From an uncultured Clostridia bacterium (GTDB taxonomy: Bacteria; Bacillota; Clostridia; Christensenellales; Borkfalkiaceae): 48,732 nucleotides of DNA. The stretch lies in NCBI GenBank assembly GCA_947627065.1, contig CANQUN010000009.1:1-48732 (forward strand). The letters are read 5' to 3'. Positions 24,339-33,373 of the stretch are shown here, one piece after another (position 1 is the stretch's first letter; each line of letters begins with the position of its first letter). A program made the translations under genes and the position numbers. Below the pieces are notes generated by a model that was not told where the DNA came from, did not search any database, and saw only the letters and a list, made by a program, of their open reading frames with translations.

Positions 24339-25478
24339 TTACAGATTTTTCACAAAGGTCTGCCGTCTCTTTATCTCGTCGTATTCGAAATGCGAGAACT
24401 GTGCCCTTATGGCAGTGTTGGTGGTGAGCATGGGATTGCTTTCGACATCCTTTATGCCATCTTCGATTATGTTCTTCAAAATCTTGTCTATGAGCAGCAG
24501 ACACACGCCTATCTTCTGGTAATCGGGTCTGACGCCGACGATGGCGCATTCCAGCTCTTTTGGGTGGAATATGGACTTTATCAGGTCTACGGAATAACGC
24601 CCTCTGCTCTTGATGAGCGCTTCGGCAATGGACGGTATGACCACGCCGAAGGCGACAAGTTCGTCCTTTTCGTTGACGATAGCGCTGTAGTACCGCTCGT
24701 TGATTATGGTGGCAAACTGGCTCATTACGTTCTTCTTTTCTTCGCCTTCTATATCAACGTAATTGTCAAGTTGACCGTAACTTGCGTTGTAAACGTCAAA
24801 AAATTCGTCCTTGTATCTCTTGATGAACTTTTTGAGGGAAAGTTCTTGCGTAACGTCCCTGAGTCCGAATTTCTTCTTTATAAAATCGGCTTTTTTGGTG
24901 ATGCCCGCATCCATCGTTTCGGGAATGACAAACTTGAATTCCGTCCAGACAGACTCGGTTGCCCAGCCGAGTTCTTTCATGTATTTTGCGTAGTACGGGA
25001 AGTTGTACTGGGTGGCGTAAGTCGCACGTCTGTCAAACCCGTCGGTCAGCATCCCCTCTCTGTCGGTGTCGTTGAAGCCCCAAGGCCCGTCTACGTACTC
25101 CATTCCGTTTTCCCTGCCGAAGTTTTCGACGGCGGAAAGCAGGGCTTTGAGCACTTCTATGTCGTCGATGAAGTCGAGACGGGAAAAACGGATGCTCTTT
25201 TTTCGGTGAACGCTGTTGAATTTTTTATGTATTATGCCGGCGACGCGCCCGGCAATCTTTCCGTCCTTGTAGGCGAGAAAGCACTTTATATCGCAGTATT
25301 GTGCGTTGAAATTCTTTTTTGGGTTCATCATGTTCGCGTCGTCGCCGCGTAGGGAAGGAACGTAATAAGGGTTGCCCTCGTACAGGTCGCAGGGGAACGC
25401 CGCGAACAATTTCATCTGCTTTTTGGTTTTTGCTTCTACAATTTCTATCATAATAATCTCATGCGCCGGTGTCGTCAT
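24339..25478 (-). CDS. GNAT-related protein, two-domain, unknown substrate
   Basis: A 379-residue protein of a clostridial GNAT-like family. The N-terminal part (KQMKLFAAFPCDLYEGNPYYVPSLR) and GPWGFNDTDREGMLTDGFDRRATYATQYNFPYYAKYMKELG are shared by the family; the C-terminal part contains ECAIVGVRPDYQKIGVCLLLID, a worn acetyl-CoA motif. The real substrate is unknown. The first ATG (25478) has AAAGGG 5 nt upstream but overlaps the 46-residue small gene; family members start at the ATG at 25451, which has no SD. I keep 25478 with some doubt. Confidence 0.75.
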   Translation of the reverse strand: MTTPAHEIIMIEIVEAKTKKQMKLFAAFPCDLYEGNPYYVPSLRGDDANMMNPKKNFNAQYCDIKCFLAYKDGKIAGRVAGIIHKKFNSVHRKKSIRFSRLDFIDDIEVLKALLSAVENFGRENGMEYVDGPWGFNDTDREGMLTDGFDRRATYATQYNFPYYAKYMKELGWATESVWTEFKFVIPETMDAGITKKADFIKKKFGLRDVTQELSLKKFIKRYKDEFFDVYNASYGQLDNYVDIEGEEKKNVMSQFATIINERYYSAIVNEKDELVAFGVVIPSIAEALIKSRGRYSVDLIKSIFHPKELECAIVGVRPDYQKIGVCLLLIDKILKNIIEDGIKDVESNPMLTTNTAIRAQFSHFEYDEIKRRQTFVKNL

Positions 25479-25599
25479 ACTTGCCCTTTACGGGGCGGAC
25501 GGGTTCAACCGGTTCTTCATCTTTAAGACTCATAATGTAGTGGCCGTAGTCTTCCTCGGTCAGCTTTACGACTTTGTTCTTTTTCTTTCTTCTGCTCAT
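25459..25599 (-). CDS. Small basic protein, 46 residues, unknown function
   Basis: An ORF too short for usual gene finding. It starts ATGAGC with the SD GGAGG 5 nt before, and encodes a Lys/Arg-rich start (MSRRKKKNKVVKLTEEDY) with an acidic, proline-rich tail ending in KYDDTGA. There is no Cys, helix anchor or signal peptide. It overlaps the long form of the GNAT-like gene by 20 bp. The spaced, in-frame codons and strong SD support translation; function is unknown. Its position before the GNAT-like gene suggests co-transcription. Confidence 0.6.
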   Translation of the reverse strand: MSRRKKKNKVVKLTEEDYGHYIMSLKDEEPVEPVRPVKGKYDDTGA

Positions 25600-25651
25600 A
25601 CCATCCTCCATAAAGGTTTTTCGGTAATGAGTATTGACAAAAAGAAATTTG

Positions 25652-25897
25652 TTATCCCCGCCTGTTTACAAAAAAGAAAACGACGAAGAATATCACGAGC
25701 AGCACTGCGCCGACTATGAGACGGATGGTTTTCTTTCTTCCGTCGGAAAGCGGCTTGTACTGCTTGCCCTTGTTGCCGAGATACTTGCCGCAATTACTGC
25801 AAAAGGACGGGTCGTCGCCGAGTTCTTTGTTGCAGTAAGGACATTTGGGCCTCGGTTTCGGGTCGGGCAGTTCCGAAGGGACGAATCTTTCACTCAT
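25652..25897 (-). CDS. Zinc-ribbon protein with C-terminal membrane helix
   Basis: An 81-residue protein. CPYC...CSNC (about residues 19-37) is a double-CxxC zinc ribbon, followed by a basic stretch and a hydrophobic helix at about 58-78 ending in NRRG, so the ribbon would lie in the cytosol. Such zinc-ribbon anchors are common in Bacillota and mostly without known function. It overlaps thiI by 4 bp (ATGA), hence co-translated; whether it assists ThiI is not known. Confidence 0.75.
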   Translation of the reverse strand: MSERFVPSELPDPKPRPKCPYCNKELGDDPSFCSNCGKYLGNKGKQYKPLSDGRKKTIRLIVGAVLLVIFFVVFFFVNRRG

Positions 25898-27048
25898 AGA
25901 CGAATTATCTCCGTATCGGCAACCGCTTTGGAAACGAGCGCTTCAACGTCGAGTTTGCTCTCCGCTTCTTCCACCTTTTCGAGTTTGGGCCTTATTACGG
26001 GGAACTTGGGAAGGAACACCGTGCAGCAGTCCTCGTAAGGGAGAATGGACGTTTGGTATGTGCCGATTTTTTGCGAAATATCTATTATTTCGAGTTTATC
26101 AAAGCCGATCAGCGGGCGCAGCACAGGCAGAGTTACCACGGCGTTGGACGTGGTTATGCTCTCTATGGTCTGGCTGGCGACCTGACCGAGGCTCTCCCCC
26201 GTTATTATGGCCTGCGAGCCTATAGAGCGGGAGATTATCTCCGTGATACGGAACATGAACCGCCGCATCAGGGTGATCGTCATCTCCTCGGGGCAATGCG
26301 CCCTTATGGCTTCCTGTATGGCGGTGAAGGGCACGACGTGCAGGTCTATGGAACCCGCAAAGCCCGAAAGTATCTTTACGAGGTCGACAACCTTCTGCTT
26401 TGCTGCGGGGCCTGTGTAAGGATAACTGTGGAAGTGAACTGCGGACAGTTTCATTCCGCGTTTTATCATCATGAACGCCGCGACGGGGCTGTCTATCCCG
26501 CCAGATATCATTATCGTTCCGTGTCCCGAACCGCCTACGGGCATTCCGCCGATGCCGTGGATATTTCCCGAGAAAACATAAGCCGTTCCGTCCTCTCTGA
26601 CGTCCACGCTGCACACGGTCTCGGGCGACACGACGTCAACTTTCAAAGCGTGGTTAGAAGAGAGTATCCGCCCGCCTATCTCGCGGCTTATTTCGGGAGA
26701 AGTCATGGGGTACTTCTTGTCTCCGCGGTTGGTTTCGACCTTGAAAGTCCCCTCTTTGTCGCGCATGATAAACACGGCGCATTCGGCAATGTCGTCGAGA
26801 GCGGACGGCACTCTGTAGCCGACGCTCATGGTATGTATGCCGCTGACGCGTTTGAGCCTTTCCAAAATAGCGTCCTTGTCGCCGTCGGCAAAAGAATGAA
26901 CGAGGTACCTGCTCTGCGTGCGCGTCATCTTGCAGTCTATTCCGCAAAGGGCCGAAGTTATGTTGTCCGCAAGCAGTTTTTCAAAGTAACTCCTGTTCTT
27001 CCCCTTAAGATGTATTTCGCAATAGCGTATGATTATGACTTTTTCCAT
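25894..27048 (-). CDS. thiI: ThiI, tRNA uridine 4-sulfurtransferase
   Basis: A 384-residue ThiI, which adenylates and thiolates U8 of tRNA. It has an N-terminal ferredoxin-like and THUMP part (MEKVIIIRYCEIHLKGKNRSYFE) and a PP-loop ATPase with SGGIDSPVAAFMM and the C-terminal YEDCCTVFLPKFPVIRP. It lacks the rhodanese domain of E. coli ThiI, as is usual in Bacillota, so sulfur probably comes directly from the cysteine desulfurase encoded just before it (3-bp gap). SD AAGGTAA. Confidence 0.95.
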   Translation of the reverse strand: MEKVIIIRYCEIHLKGKNRSYFEKLLADNITSALCGIDCKMTRTQSRYLVHSFADGDKDAILERLKRVSGIHTMSVGYRVPSALDDIAECAVFIMRDKEGTFKVETNRGDKKYPMTSPEISREIGGRILSSNHALKVDVVSPETVCSVDVREDGTAYVFSGNIHGIGGMPVGGSGHGTIMISGGIDSPVAAFMMIKRGMKLSAVHFHSYPYTGPAAKQKVVDLVKILSGFAGSIDLHVVPFTAIQEAIRAHCPEEMTITLMRRFMFRITEIISRSIGSQAIITGESLGQVASQTIESITTSNAVVTLPVLRPLIGFDKLEIIDISQKIGTYQTSILPYEDCCTVFLPKFPVIRPKLEKVEEAESKLDVEALVSKAVADTEIIRL

Positions 27049-27051
27049 ATT

Positions 27052-28161
27052 TTACCTTAAAAACTTTTTCAGCCTCTTCGCTGCGGCCGACAACTTTAGC
27101 GCGGCAAACTCGGCCTGCTGCTCGTCTCCGTCGTAAAAACTTATGCGAATGACCCCTTCGAGAACGGAAGGCGCGTATCCGCATTCTTTCAAAATTCTGC
27201 TGTATTTTGACCTTGACGAACACGCCGAACCCGTGCCGACGATTATTCCGTCCTCCTCGAGAATGTGCTGGATCACTTCGCTGCGCCCGCCCTCGAGCGA
27301 TACGCTCAGGATGAAAGGCGATGAATTTGTAGAGGACAGAACGCGGATATCGTCGCTTAAATGTGCGATAAAGGCGGCTTTTGCCTTTTTTACACCTTCA
27401 ACGCGGGCGCCGAAGTTTGAAAAAGCCACTTGTGCGGCGGCCTTGAATGCGGCTATCCCCGCAACGTTTTCCGTGCCGCTCCTCTGCCCGTTTTCCTGCA
27501 TTCCGCCAAAGAGCAGCGGATGGACCTGAATGTCTTTTTTCTTGACCAGTGCACCCGTGCCCTTAAAGCCGCCTATCTTGTGCGCGCTGACGCTGTAAAG
27601 GTCAACGGTAGCGGGCAGCGTAAAGGGAATTTTACCGAAAGCCTGCACTCCGTCCGAATGGAAAACAGCCCTCGGATTCTTCTTTTTCACAAGCGCGGAG
27701 ATTCGCGCTATATCGTTGATTGCGCCCGTTTCGTTGTTGACGTGCACGATAGAAACGAGGGACGTTTTATCATCAACGAGAGCAAGCAGATCGTCCACAT
27801 CGACCGACCCATCTCTGTTCAGTTTGGCAAATCTCGCCTCTCCCCCGCGCGACGGAATCTGTCTTACCGCCTCGTACACGGCAGAATGCTCGCCAAGAGT
27901 GGTAACGACGTTTCCCCTCGCACCGAAAGAGAACACGGCGGTGTTGTCGGCCTCGGTTCCGCCCGAGGTGAAGATGCAATCGTAACCCGCGGGAGCGATG
28001 AGAGACGTGATGAAAGCGCGGGCTTCCTTTATAAATTCCGCCGTTTCCACGCCCTGCCTGTAGAGGGCGGACGGGTTGAAGAATTTTTCGCAATATTCCC
28101 GTGCGGCGGCAATCGCCTCACCGCAAGGCGCGGTGGTCGCCGCGTTGTCGAGGTAGATCAT
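27052..28161 (-). CDS. Cysteine desulfurase, ThiI partner (NifS/IscS type)
   Basis: A 369-residue PLP enzyme of aminotransferase class V that takes sulfur from cysteine. PLP Lys is in SVSAHKIGGFKGTGAL (about 195), the substrate site is FTSGGTEADN, and the active Cys is in VGTGSACSSRSK (class I loop). It begins with SD AAGGAG, overlaps the preceding membrane gene as ATGA and ends 3 bp before thiI. Such a pairing is the standard sulfur donor arrangement in Bacillota (NifZ-ThiI type). No role in Fe-S assembly is excluded. Confidence 0.93.
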   Translation of the reverse strand: MIYLDNAATTAPCGEAIAAAREYCEKFFNPSALYRQGVETAEFIKEARAFITSLIAPAGYDCIFTSGGTEADNTAVFSFGARGNVVTTLGEHSAVYEAVRQIPSRGGEARFAKLNRDGSVDVDDLLALVDDKTSLVSIVHVNNETGAINDIARISALVKKKNPRAVFHSDGVQAFGKIPFTLPATVDLYSVSAHKIGGFKGTGALVKKKDIQVHPLLFGGMQENGQRSGTENVAGIAAFKAAAQVAFSNFGARVEGVKKAKAAFIAHLSDDIRVLSSTNSSPFILSVSLEGGRSEVIQHILEEDGIIVGTGSACSSRSKYSRILKECGYAPSVLEGVIRISFYDGDEQQAEFAALKLSAAAKRLKKFLR

Positions 28162-28709
28162 TTGAACTCCTTTTCAAGCACGGGTTTCCCGCAGTATTTG
28201 AGCACGTACTTCAAAAAGGTCTCCGAGCATTCGAGCACAAACATCATTTTCGCCCCGTCGACAACTGTACAAATATAATACTTTTCTTTGTCTATTACGT
28301 ATTTATTCGTCGGAACAAATATCTTTTTTATATCGGGAGAAGCGGCAAACTTCTCGTAAGTTTCACTGCCGAACCGCCCCGCGCCAAACACGTCCTTACT
28401 GTCGAAAATGGCGATTTTCTTGCGTTTTTTGGTGTTGACGACTTTGATGACGCGGACCTCTCCGCTTACGAATATGAGGTCGTAGCAATTGTAAAAATGC
28501 TTTTTTATCAGCACGAAGGCCACCGCGCCGAGCGCAAACCACACGGCGTAGAACACCAGATGCCAATCGATATATATCAGGGAAAAGACAAAAAACACCG
28601 TTGCGGCGATGAATATCGCAATGATTACCCTGCAAATTATGTAGAAAACTTTCTGCCTCGAATAATCCGACGGGAACAGCGTTTCCTCGTATAAAACCTC
28701 GTTATTCAT
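28158..28709 (-). CDS. Membrane protein of unknown function, two helices
   Basis: A 183-residue protein I cannot assign. Two hydrophobic helices at about 21-43 and 49-66 are followed by a soluble domain of beta-rich look (FVSGEVRVIKVVNTKKRKKIAIF). It resembles PH-like bPH domain proteins in layout (N-terminal hairpin plus small beta domain), which I suggest weakly. Promoter at 28774-28802; overlaps the cysteine desulfurase by 4 bp. It is the first gene of the unit that includes thiI. Confidence 0.65.
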   Translation of the reverse strand: MNNEVLYEETLFPSDYSRQKVFYIICRVIIAIFIAATVFFVFSLIYIDWHLVFYAVWFALGAVAFVLIKKHFYNCYDLIFVSGEVRVIKVVNTKKRKKIAIFDSKDVFGAGRFGSETYEKFAASPDIKKIFVPTNKYVIDKEKYYICTVVDGAKMMFVLECSETFLKYVLKYCGKPVLEKEFK

Positions 28710-28773
28710 TCTGTATCCGTTTGAAAAACACTTTGGTAAATCTTATTTGAAAGCGTTTTTGACCATCTTATTT

Positions 28774-28802
28774 ATTATAACACTTCATTGCATATTTTTC
28801 AA
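28774..28802 (-). promoter_or_regulatory. Sigma-A promoter before the membrane gene-desulfurase-thiI run
   Basis: On the minus strand TTGAAA (28797-28802), a 17-bp spacer and TATAAT (28774-28779). It begins directly at the mutS2 stop codon, and no terminator is seen between, so some read-through from mutS2 is likely. Leader about 60 nt. Confidence 0.78.
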
Positions 28803-31178
28803 CTATTTTAACTTAACTATAGTAACCCCATTTTCGCCTTCGCCGTAAACGCCGAAGCGGAACTCCGACACGTTTCGGTTTTTCTTCAGCTCGGCCTGTA
28901 TTGCTCTTGATAGGATATTCATGCCCTTGCCGTGGACAATGCGTATTTCCGCAACGTTGTTGACCACGCATTCGTCTATGAATTTGTCCACGTTGAGCAA
29001 CGCCTCGTCTACATTCTGCCCTATCACGTTTATTTCGGTCTTTGCGGCGGCCGCGCTCGCAAGGTTGCGCGTAAAACTCACAGAAGTTTTGTTCTTTTGC
29101 TTTTCTGTATTATCTGTAAGGGGATAAATCTCCCCTTCTTTGACGTTGAGCCGCAGCGAACCCGCGAGGACTTCGGCCTCTTTTTTCTTTGCGGAAACGC
29201 GCGTTACGACGGCCGCGCCGCCTATGGACGCAACGTACACCCCGTCCCCGGGCTTTACCGAAGCGAGGTCGAGCGGCTTGTCCGAAAAATGCGGGCCTTC
29301 GGTTTCGGCAACGCCGTACTTGACGTCCTCTATCTTGTTTTTTATCGTTCTCGCCTTTATCAGATCCCCGCCGTCAACCTCGGCTTTTTTCAGAATTTCT
29401 TTGATTTCATCGAGGAGTTGCTCGGCTTCTTCTGTCTTTTCGTTGATGATTCTCCTCGCCTCCGCCTTGGCGCCCTGCAGGAAGCGGTTGCGGTCGGTTT
29501 CCAGCTTTGCCCTTTCGGCTTTGACCCTGTCCGCCTCGGCCTGCGCTTCGCTTTTCAAAAGTGAGTATTCGGCACGGATATTCTCGGCTTCCTGCCTCGA
29601 TTTTTCGGCTTCTCTCAAGACTTTTTCAAAGGAGATTTTGTTGTCCGAAAGAAGTTCCACGGCCCTGTCCGCAACCTTGCCGTCAAGGCCGAGAATCCTC
29701 GATATTTCAATGGCGTTTGAACTGCCCGGTATGCCGATTGCAAGACGATAGAGCGGAGCGAAAGTTTTCCCGTCAAAATCCATGCTCGCGTTCATTATGT
29801 CGCCGCGTGTGTACGCAAATTCTTTAAGGCGGGAATAATGGGTGGTAATTATGCCCTTGCTGTTTGTTTCAAGCAGTTTTTCGATTACGGCCTGCGCGAG
29901 GGCGCCGCCCTCGTCCGGGTCGGTACCCGCGCCGATTTCGTCAATGAGAACGAGCGATTTTTCATCCGCTTGGCGCGTTATGGCAATGATGTTCTTCATG
30001 TGGGAGGAAAAGGTGGAAAGGCTCTGTTCTATGCTCTGCTCGTCTCCGATGTCCGCAAAGACGTTTTCAAAGAAGGAAAGCCTCGTCCCCTCCGCGGCGG
30101 GCACGAAAATGCCCGACATGGCCATGACCGTGAAAAGCCCGACGAGTTTGAGAGAAACGGTCTTTCCGCCCGTGTTGGGGCCTGTGATGAGAAGATAGGA
30201 AAACTTGTCTCCAAAGTAGATATCTATGGGTACGACCGTTTCGCGCGGGATGAGCGGATGCCGCCCCTTTTTTATGGATAAGTGCCCTGAATCGCACATT
30301 ATCGGCATAACCGAGTGGGTTTTGTAGGCGTATTCGGCCTTTGCAAAGGCAACGTCTACAGACGACAGCAGCCCGATGTTGGCCCTGAGTCTCGGGGCGA
30401 CGATGCCGATAGAATGGGACAGGTCGGAAAGAATCTTTTCAATCTCCGCCTTCTCCTCGAGCATGGCCGTTTTAAGTTCGTTGTTCAGTTCCAGAATGGC
30501 CTCGGGTTCGATGAAAACGGTGGCTCCCGTGGCTGATTGGTCGTGAATCAGCCCCTTGATGTTCCCTTTGTACTCGGCCTTTACGGGAATGACGTACCTG
30601 TCCCCGCGCATGGTAACGATGTTTTCCTGCAGATACTTGACTTTTTCGCCGCGTATATAAGAAGAAAGTTTTTCTCGGATCTGTTCGTTGAGACGCTTTA
30701 TCTTCCTGCGGAGTTGGCCGAGCGTTTCGGAAGCGTTGTCCGCCAGCGCGTCGTCGGAGATGACTTTGACGGAAATGTCGTTTTCAAGGTAAGCGTCGAA
30801 ATAAAGGGCGGAAACGATTCTTTTTATAATCACTATATCGTCGCTATTTACAGATAAAATGGCTTTATTGGTCAAGCGTGAACTCCTGAGCAGTCTCATT
30901 ACCCTGAGGACTTCAGCACACGAGAGCGTCGCCCCCTTCTCCGCCCTGTCAAGCTCGTCGGTGATCTCGTCGAAGAAATCAACCCCCGAAACAGAATAGG
31001 TGTAAAGGAGTTTTACGGCTTCCGCGGTCGTATCGAGGGCCTCGTTTACGGAAAAGTAATCCTCGCACGGCAGGGTTGCCAAAAGCGCCCTTTTCGAGCA
31101 GGACAACACGGTGTATTCGGCTATTTCCTCAAGAACTTTGTCGTACCCGAGGACGTTGAGCACCTTTTCGTTTATCAT
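28803..31178 (-). CDS. mutS2: MutS2, DNA/ribosome-associated ATPase with Smr domain
   Basis: A 791-residue MutS2. It holds the MutS core ATPase with GPNTGGKTVSLKL and SLVLIDEIGAGTDPDEGGALAQ, a long coiled region (about 510-610), and an Smr domain at the C-terminus (NVIGQNVDEALLNVDKFIDE, VHGKG). In the Smr domain the usual LDLRG/LDLHG is replaced by INVIG while HGKG is kept. MutS2 suppresses recombination and acts on collided ribosomes in B. subtilis; Smr nuclease activity may be altered here. Overlaps the U32 gene as ATGA. Confidence 0.95.
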   Translation of the reverse strand: MINEKVLNVLGYDKVLEEIAEYTVLSCSKRALLATLPCEDYFSVNEALDTTAEAVKLLYTYSVSGVDFFDEITDELDRAEKGATLSCAEVLRVMRLLRSSRLTNKAILSVNSDDIVIIKRIVSALYFDAYLENDISVKVISDDALADNASETLGQLRRKIKRLNEQIREKLSSYIRGEKVKYLQENIVTMRGDRYVIPVKAEYKGNIKGLIHDQSATGATVFIEPEAILELNNELKTAMLEEKAEIEKILSDLSHSIGIVAPRLRANIGLLSSVDVAFAKAEYAYKTHSVMPIMCDSGHLSIKKGRHPLIPRETVVPIDIYFGDKFSYLLITGPNTGGKTVSLKLVGLFTVMAMSGIFVPAAEGTRLSFFENVFADIGDEQSIEQSLSTFSSHMKNIIAITRQADEKSLVLIDEIGAGTDPDEGGALAQAVIEKLLETNSKGIITTHYSRLKEFAYTRGDIMNASMDFDGKTFAPLYRLAIGIPGSSNAIEISRILGLDGKVADRAVELLSDNKISFEKVLREAEKSRQEAENIRAEYSLLKSEAQAEADRVKAERAKLETDRNRFLQGAKAEARRIINEKTEEAEQLLDEIKEILKKAEVDGGDLIKARTIKNKIEDVKYGVAETEGPHFSDKPLDLASVKPGDGVYVASIGGAAVVTRVSAKKKEAEVLAGSLRLNVKEGEIYPLTDNTEKQKNKTSVSFTRNLASAAAAKTEINVIGQNVDEALLNVDKFIDECVVNNVAEIRIVHGKGMNILSRAIQAELKKNRNVSEFRFGVYGEGENGVTIVKLK

Positions 31179-33373
31179 TTCACACCTCTTTGAAGGTTGC
31201 CGTACGTGCGCCGTTCTATCGCAGACACGTCGGAATTAAGCAGTGCTTTTCTTTCTTCATTTGAAGTACAGGTTAAATCTATCGCGTTTCTTTCAATATT
31301 TTTTGACGAGACGAGGAGGTAAGGATTGTATATCTCAAACCTGCACGAGCGCATTCTATAACGCCTTACAGGGAACCTTCTGCCCTCTTCGTCGGTCATG
31401 GAATACTCGGATTTTTTCTTACAGGAAGCGCAATTTGCACCGGACGGGCAATAGATGAGGTCCATGAGTTGGATTCCGCCTGCGGAAAGGATAAAACCGT
31501 TACCGCCCGTCGCGCGTATCTCGTCGAGGGAAAGTTCCTTGGAGAAAACGTAGTCTTTGGCATTCTGCTCGAAGAACCCGACGTCGACAGAATTGAAGAT
31601 GTTGCAACCCGTGCCCGCAATCAAATCGAGGCCGAGGTCTCTTGCAAAAACGATTCCGTAGTAGCCCTCGGTATACACGCCTGCAAAGAGATTGACGATG
31701 GATGCAACATCTTCGAGATCCCTGCCCGTAGCAAAAGGCGGCAAGTATAAGAAAGCTTTGGAAAGAGACTTTTGGGGAAGAGTTTTCAAAAGTTCCTCTT
31801 TGTCGTAAACGCTCGGCTTGTAGACGAAAACGCTGTCATCACTCACTGGGGAAAAATCGTTAAAATCACTTGAAATGTAAAGGTTTTTCGTTGATTTTAC
31901 GTTTGTCGTAACAGGATTTGTTTTGGGAAACGGAATGGAACATTCCTGCCTTTTGATGTCGGTTATCGAAAGGTACAGGCAAGAAAAAGCCTTGCGCCTG
32001 AAAGCGTTGAGGGCGGATTTCGGCATGAACACGTCGCCGTGAATCACAACCTCAACGTTCGTCTCAAACGGATATTCGTCGGTTTTTAAGAAACAGTCAA
32101 CAAAATCCTTTTGCGTCAGCGGGCTTTTAAGCGCAGGTTCAAGGATGTTGTCCGATTGCACATCAATGCTTTTATCTTGACATTTCAAGCGCGCAACCGC
32201 TCTTTTGTTCGGTTCTGCTGTGATAATAACGTCGATCTTCTCTTTCCGTTTTTCGGAGACAACTCTGTCATAAAAGGCGAAATTCTTTGTTATTCTGACC
32301 TCATCACCGACGGAAACGTTGCCCCTGAACGCGAATTTTGCGCCGCGGCCCGCCGAGGGAAGATACACGGCTCCGCACACCTCGACGCCTTGCGAGAGTA
32401 TTTTGAAACCGTCCCGTTCGTCGAATTTCCCATCTGTGTCAACCTCGGCCACGCCCTTGGATACGCGTTTGATATACCCGACAAAATCGCCGATATTTGC
32501 TTGATTTTTAGGATAAATTATGTCTGACGTATTACGGCCGAAAAAGCCTTTTGTGTAGTTGCCGCGATTGTAAGACGAGCGCATGAGCGGGAGATATTCG
32601 CTTTGCCTTCCCGCAAGTGCGTCCTTGTAGACCATGACTGCCGAATAGACGTAATCGGGGCTTCTCATACGGCCTTCGATCTTGAAACTCGTTATGCCGC
32701 AATCGAGCAATTTATTGACTTCGTCTTTCAGACACAGATCCTTTGTGGACAGAGCGTAAGAGAGCGGCTCGTCGTCCGAGAAAGTGTATTTTTTGCGGCA
32801 GGGCTGCTTGCACCGCCCGCGGTTACCCGAAAGGCCGCCGATGAACGAACTCATGTAACAGTGCCCCGAAAAGCAGGTGCAGAGCGCGCCTTGCACAAAA
32901 CTTTCGGTTTCGATGAGCGAGGATATCTTTCGGGCATCTTCGGGCGAGGTTTCTCTTGCGAGAATAACCCGGGAAAAGCCGCATTCCAAAGCAAAGCGCG
33001 CGCCTTCGATGTTGCAAACACCCGCCTGCGTCGACAGGTGCAGACAGATGTCAGGTACGTGCTCCTTTATGTAACGCCCGAGAAATGGGTCCTGCAGGAT
33101 GAAGGCGTCCGCGCCCGCCGAATATGTCTTTTCCACGGCCTGCAAAAATGCGGGGATTTCACCGTCTTTTATCAATGTGTTGACGGCAACATAGACTTTA
33201 ATGCCGAAAAAATGCGCGTATCTGATGTACTTTTCAGCATTTTCAACGTTGAAATTTTCCGCGGCAGAACGCGCGGAAAATTCCTTTAAGCCTATGTAAA
33301 TCGCATCAGCGCCCGCGCTTACGGCAGCGTAAAAACACGCTTCATCGCCGGCGGGCGCCAGAATTTCAACCAT
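31175..33373 (-). CDS. U32 family protein (RlhA-like, probable RNA hydroxylase)
   Basis: A 732-residue U32 protein of the longer type. The N-terminal barrel starts MVEILAPAGDEACFYAAVSAGADAIYIG and has the cysteine-rich GHCYMSSFIGGLSGNRGRCKQPCRKKY that binds an iron-sulfur centre in the family. E. coli RlhA (YdcP) makes 5-hydroxycytidine in 23S rRNA; TrhP makes tRNA hydroxyuridine. The longer length and gene context favour an RlhA-like role, not a collagenase. It starts as TAATG with pheT and overlaps mutS2 by 4 bp. Confidence 0.85.
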   Translation of the reverse strand: MVEILAPAGDEACFYAAVSAGADAIYIGLKEFSARSAAENFNVENAEKYIRYAHFFGIKVYVAVNTLIKDGEIPAFLQAVEKTYSAGADAFILQDPFLGRYIKEHVPDICLHLSTQAGVCNIEGARFALECGFSRVILARETSPEDARKISSLIETESFVQGALCTCFSGHCYMSSFIGGLSGNRGRCKQPCRKKYTFSDDEPLSYALSTKDLCLKDEVNKLLDCGITSFKIEGRMRSPDYVYSAVMVYKDALAGRQSEYLPLMRSSYNRGNYTKGFFGRNTSDIIYPKNQANIGDFVGYIKRVSKGVAEVDTDGKFDERDGFKILSQGVEVCGAVYLPSAGRGAKFAFRGNVSVGDEVRITKNFAFYDRVVSEKRKEKIDVIITAEPNKRAVARLKCQDKSIDVQSDNILEPALKSPLTQKDFVDCFLKTDEYPFETNVEVVIHGDVFMPKSALNAFRRKAFSCLYLSITDIKRQECSIPFPKTNPVTTNVKSTKNLYISSDFNDFSPVSDDSVFVYKPSVYDKEELLKTLPQKSLSKAFLYLPPFATGRDLEDVASIVNLFAGVYTEGYYGIVFARDLGLDLIAGTGCNIFNSVDVGFFEQNAKDYVFSKELSLDEIRATGGNGFILSAGGIQLMDLIYCPSGANCASCKKKSEYSMTDEEGRRFPVRRYRMRSCRFEIYNPYLLVSSKNIERNAIDLTCTSNEERKALLNSDVSAIERRTYGNLQRGVK

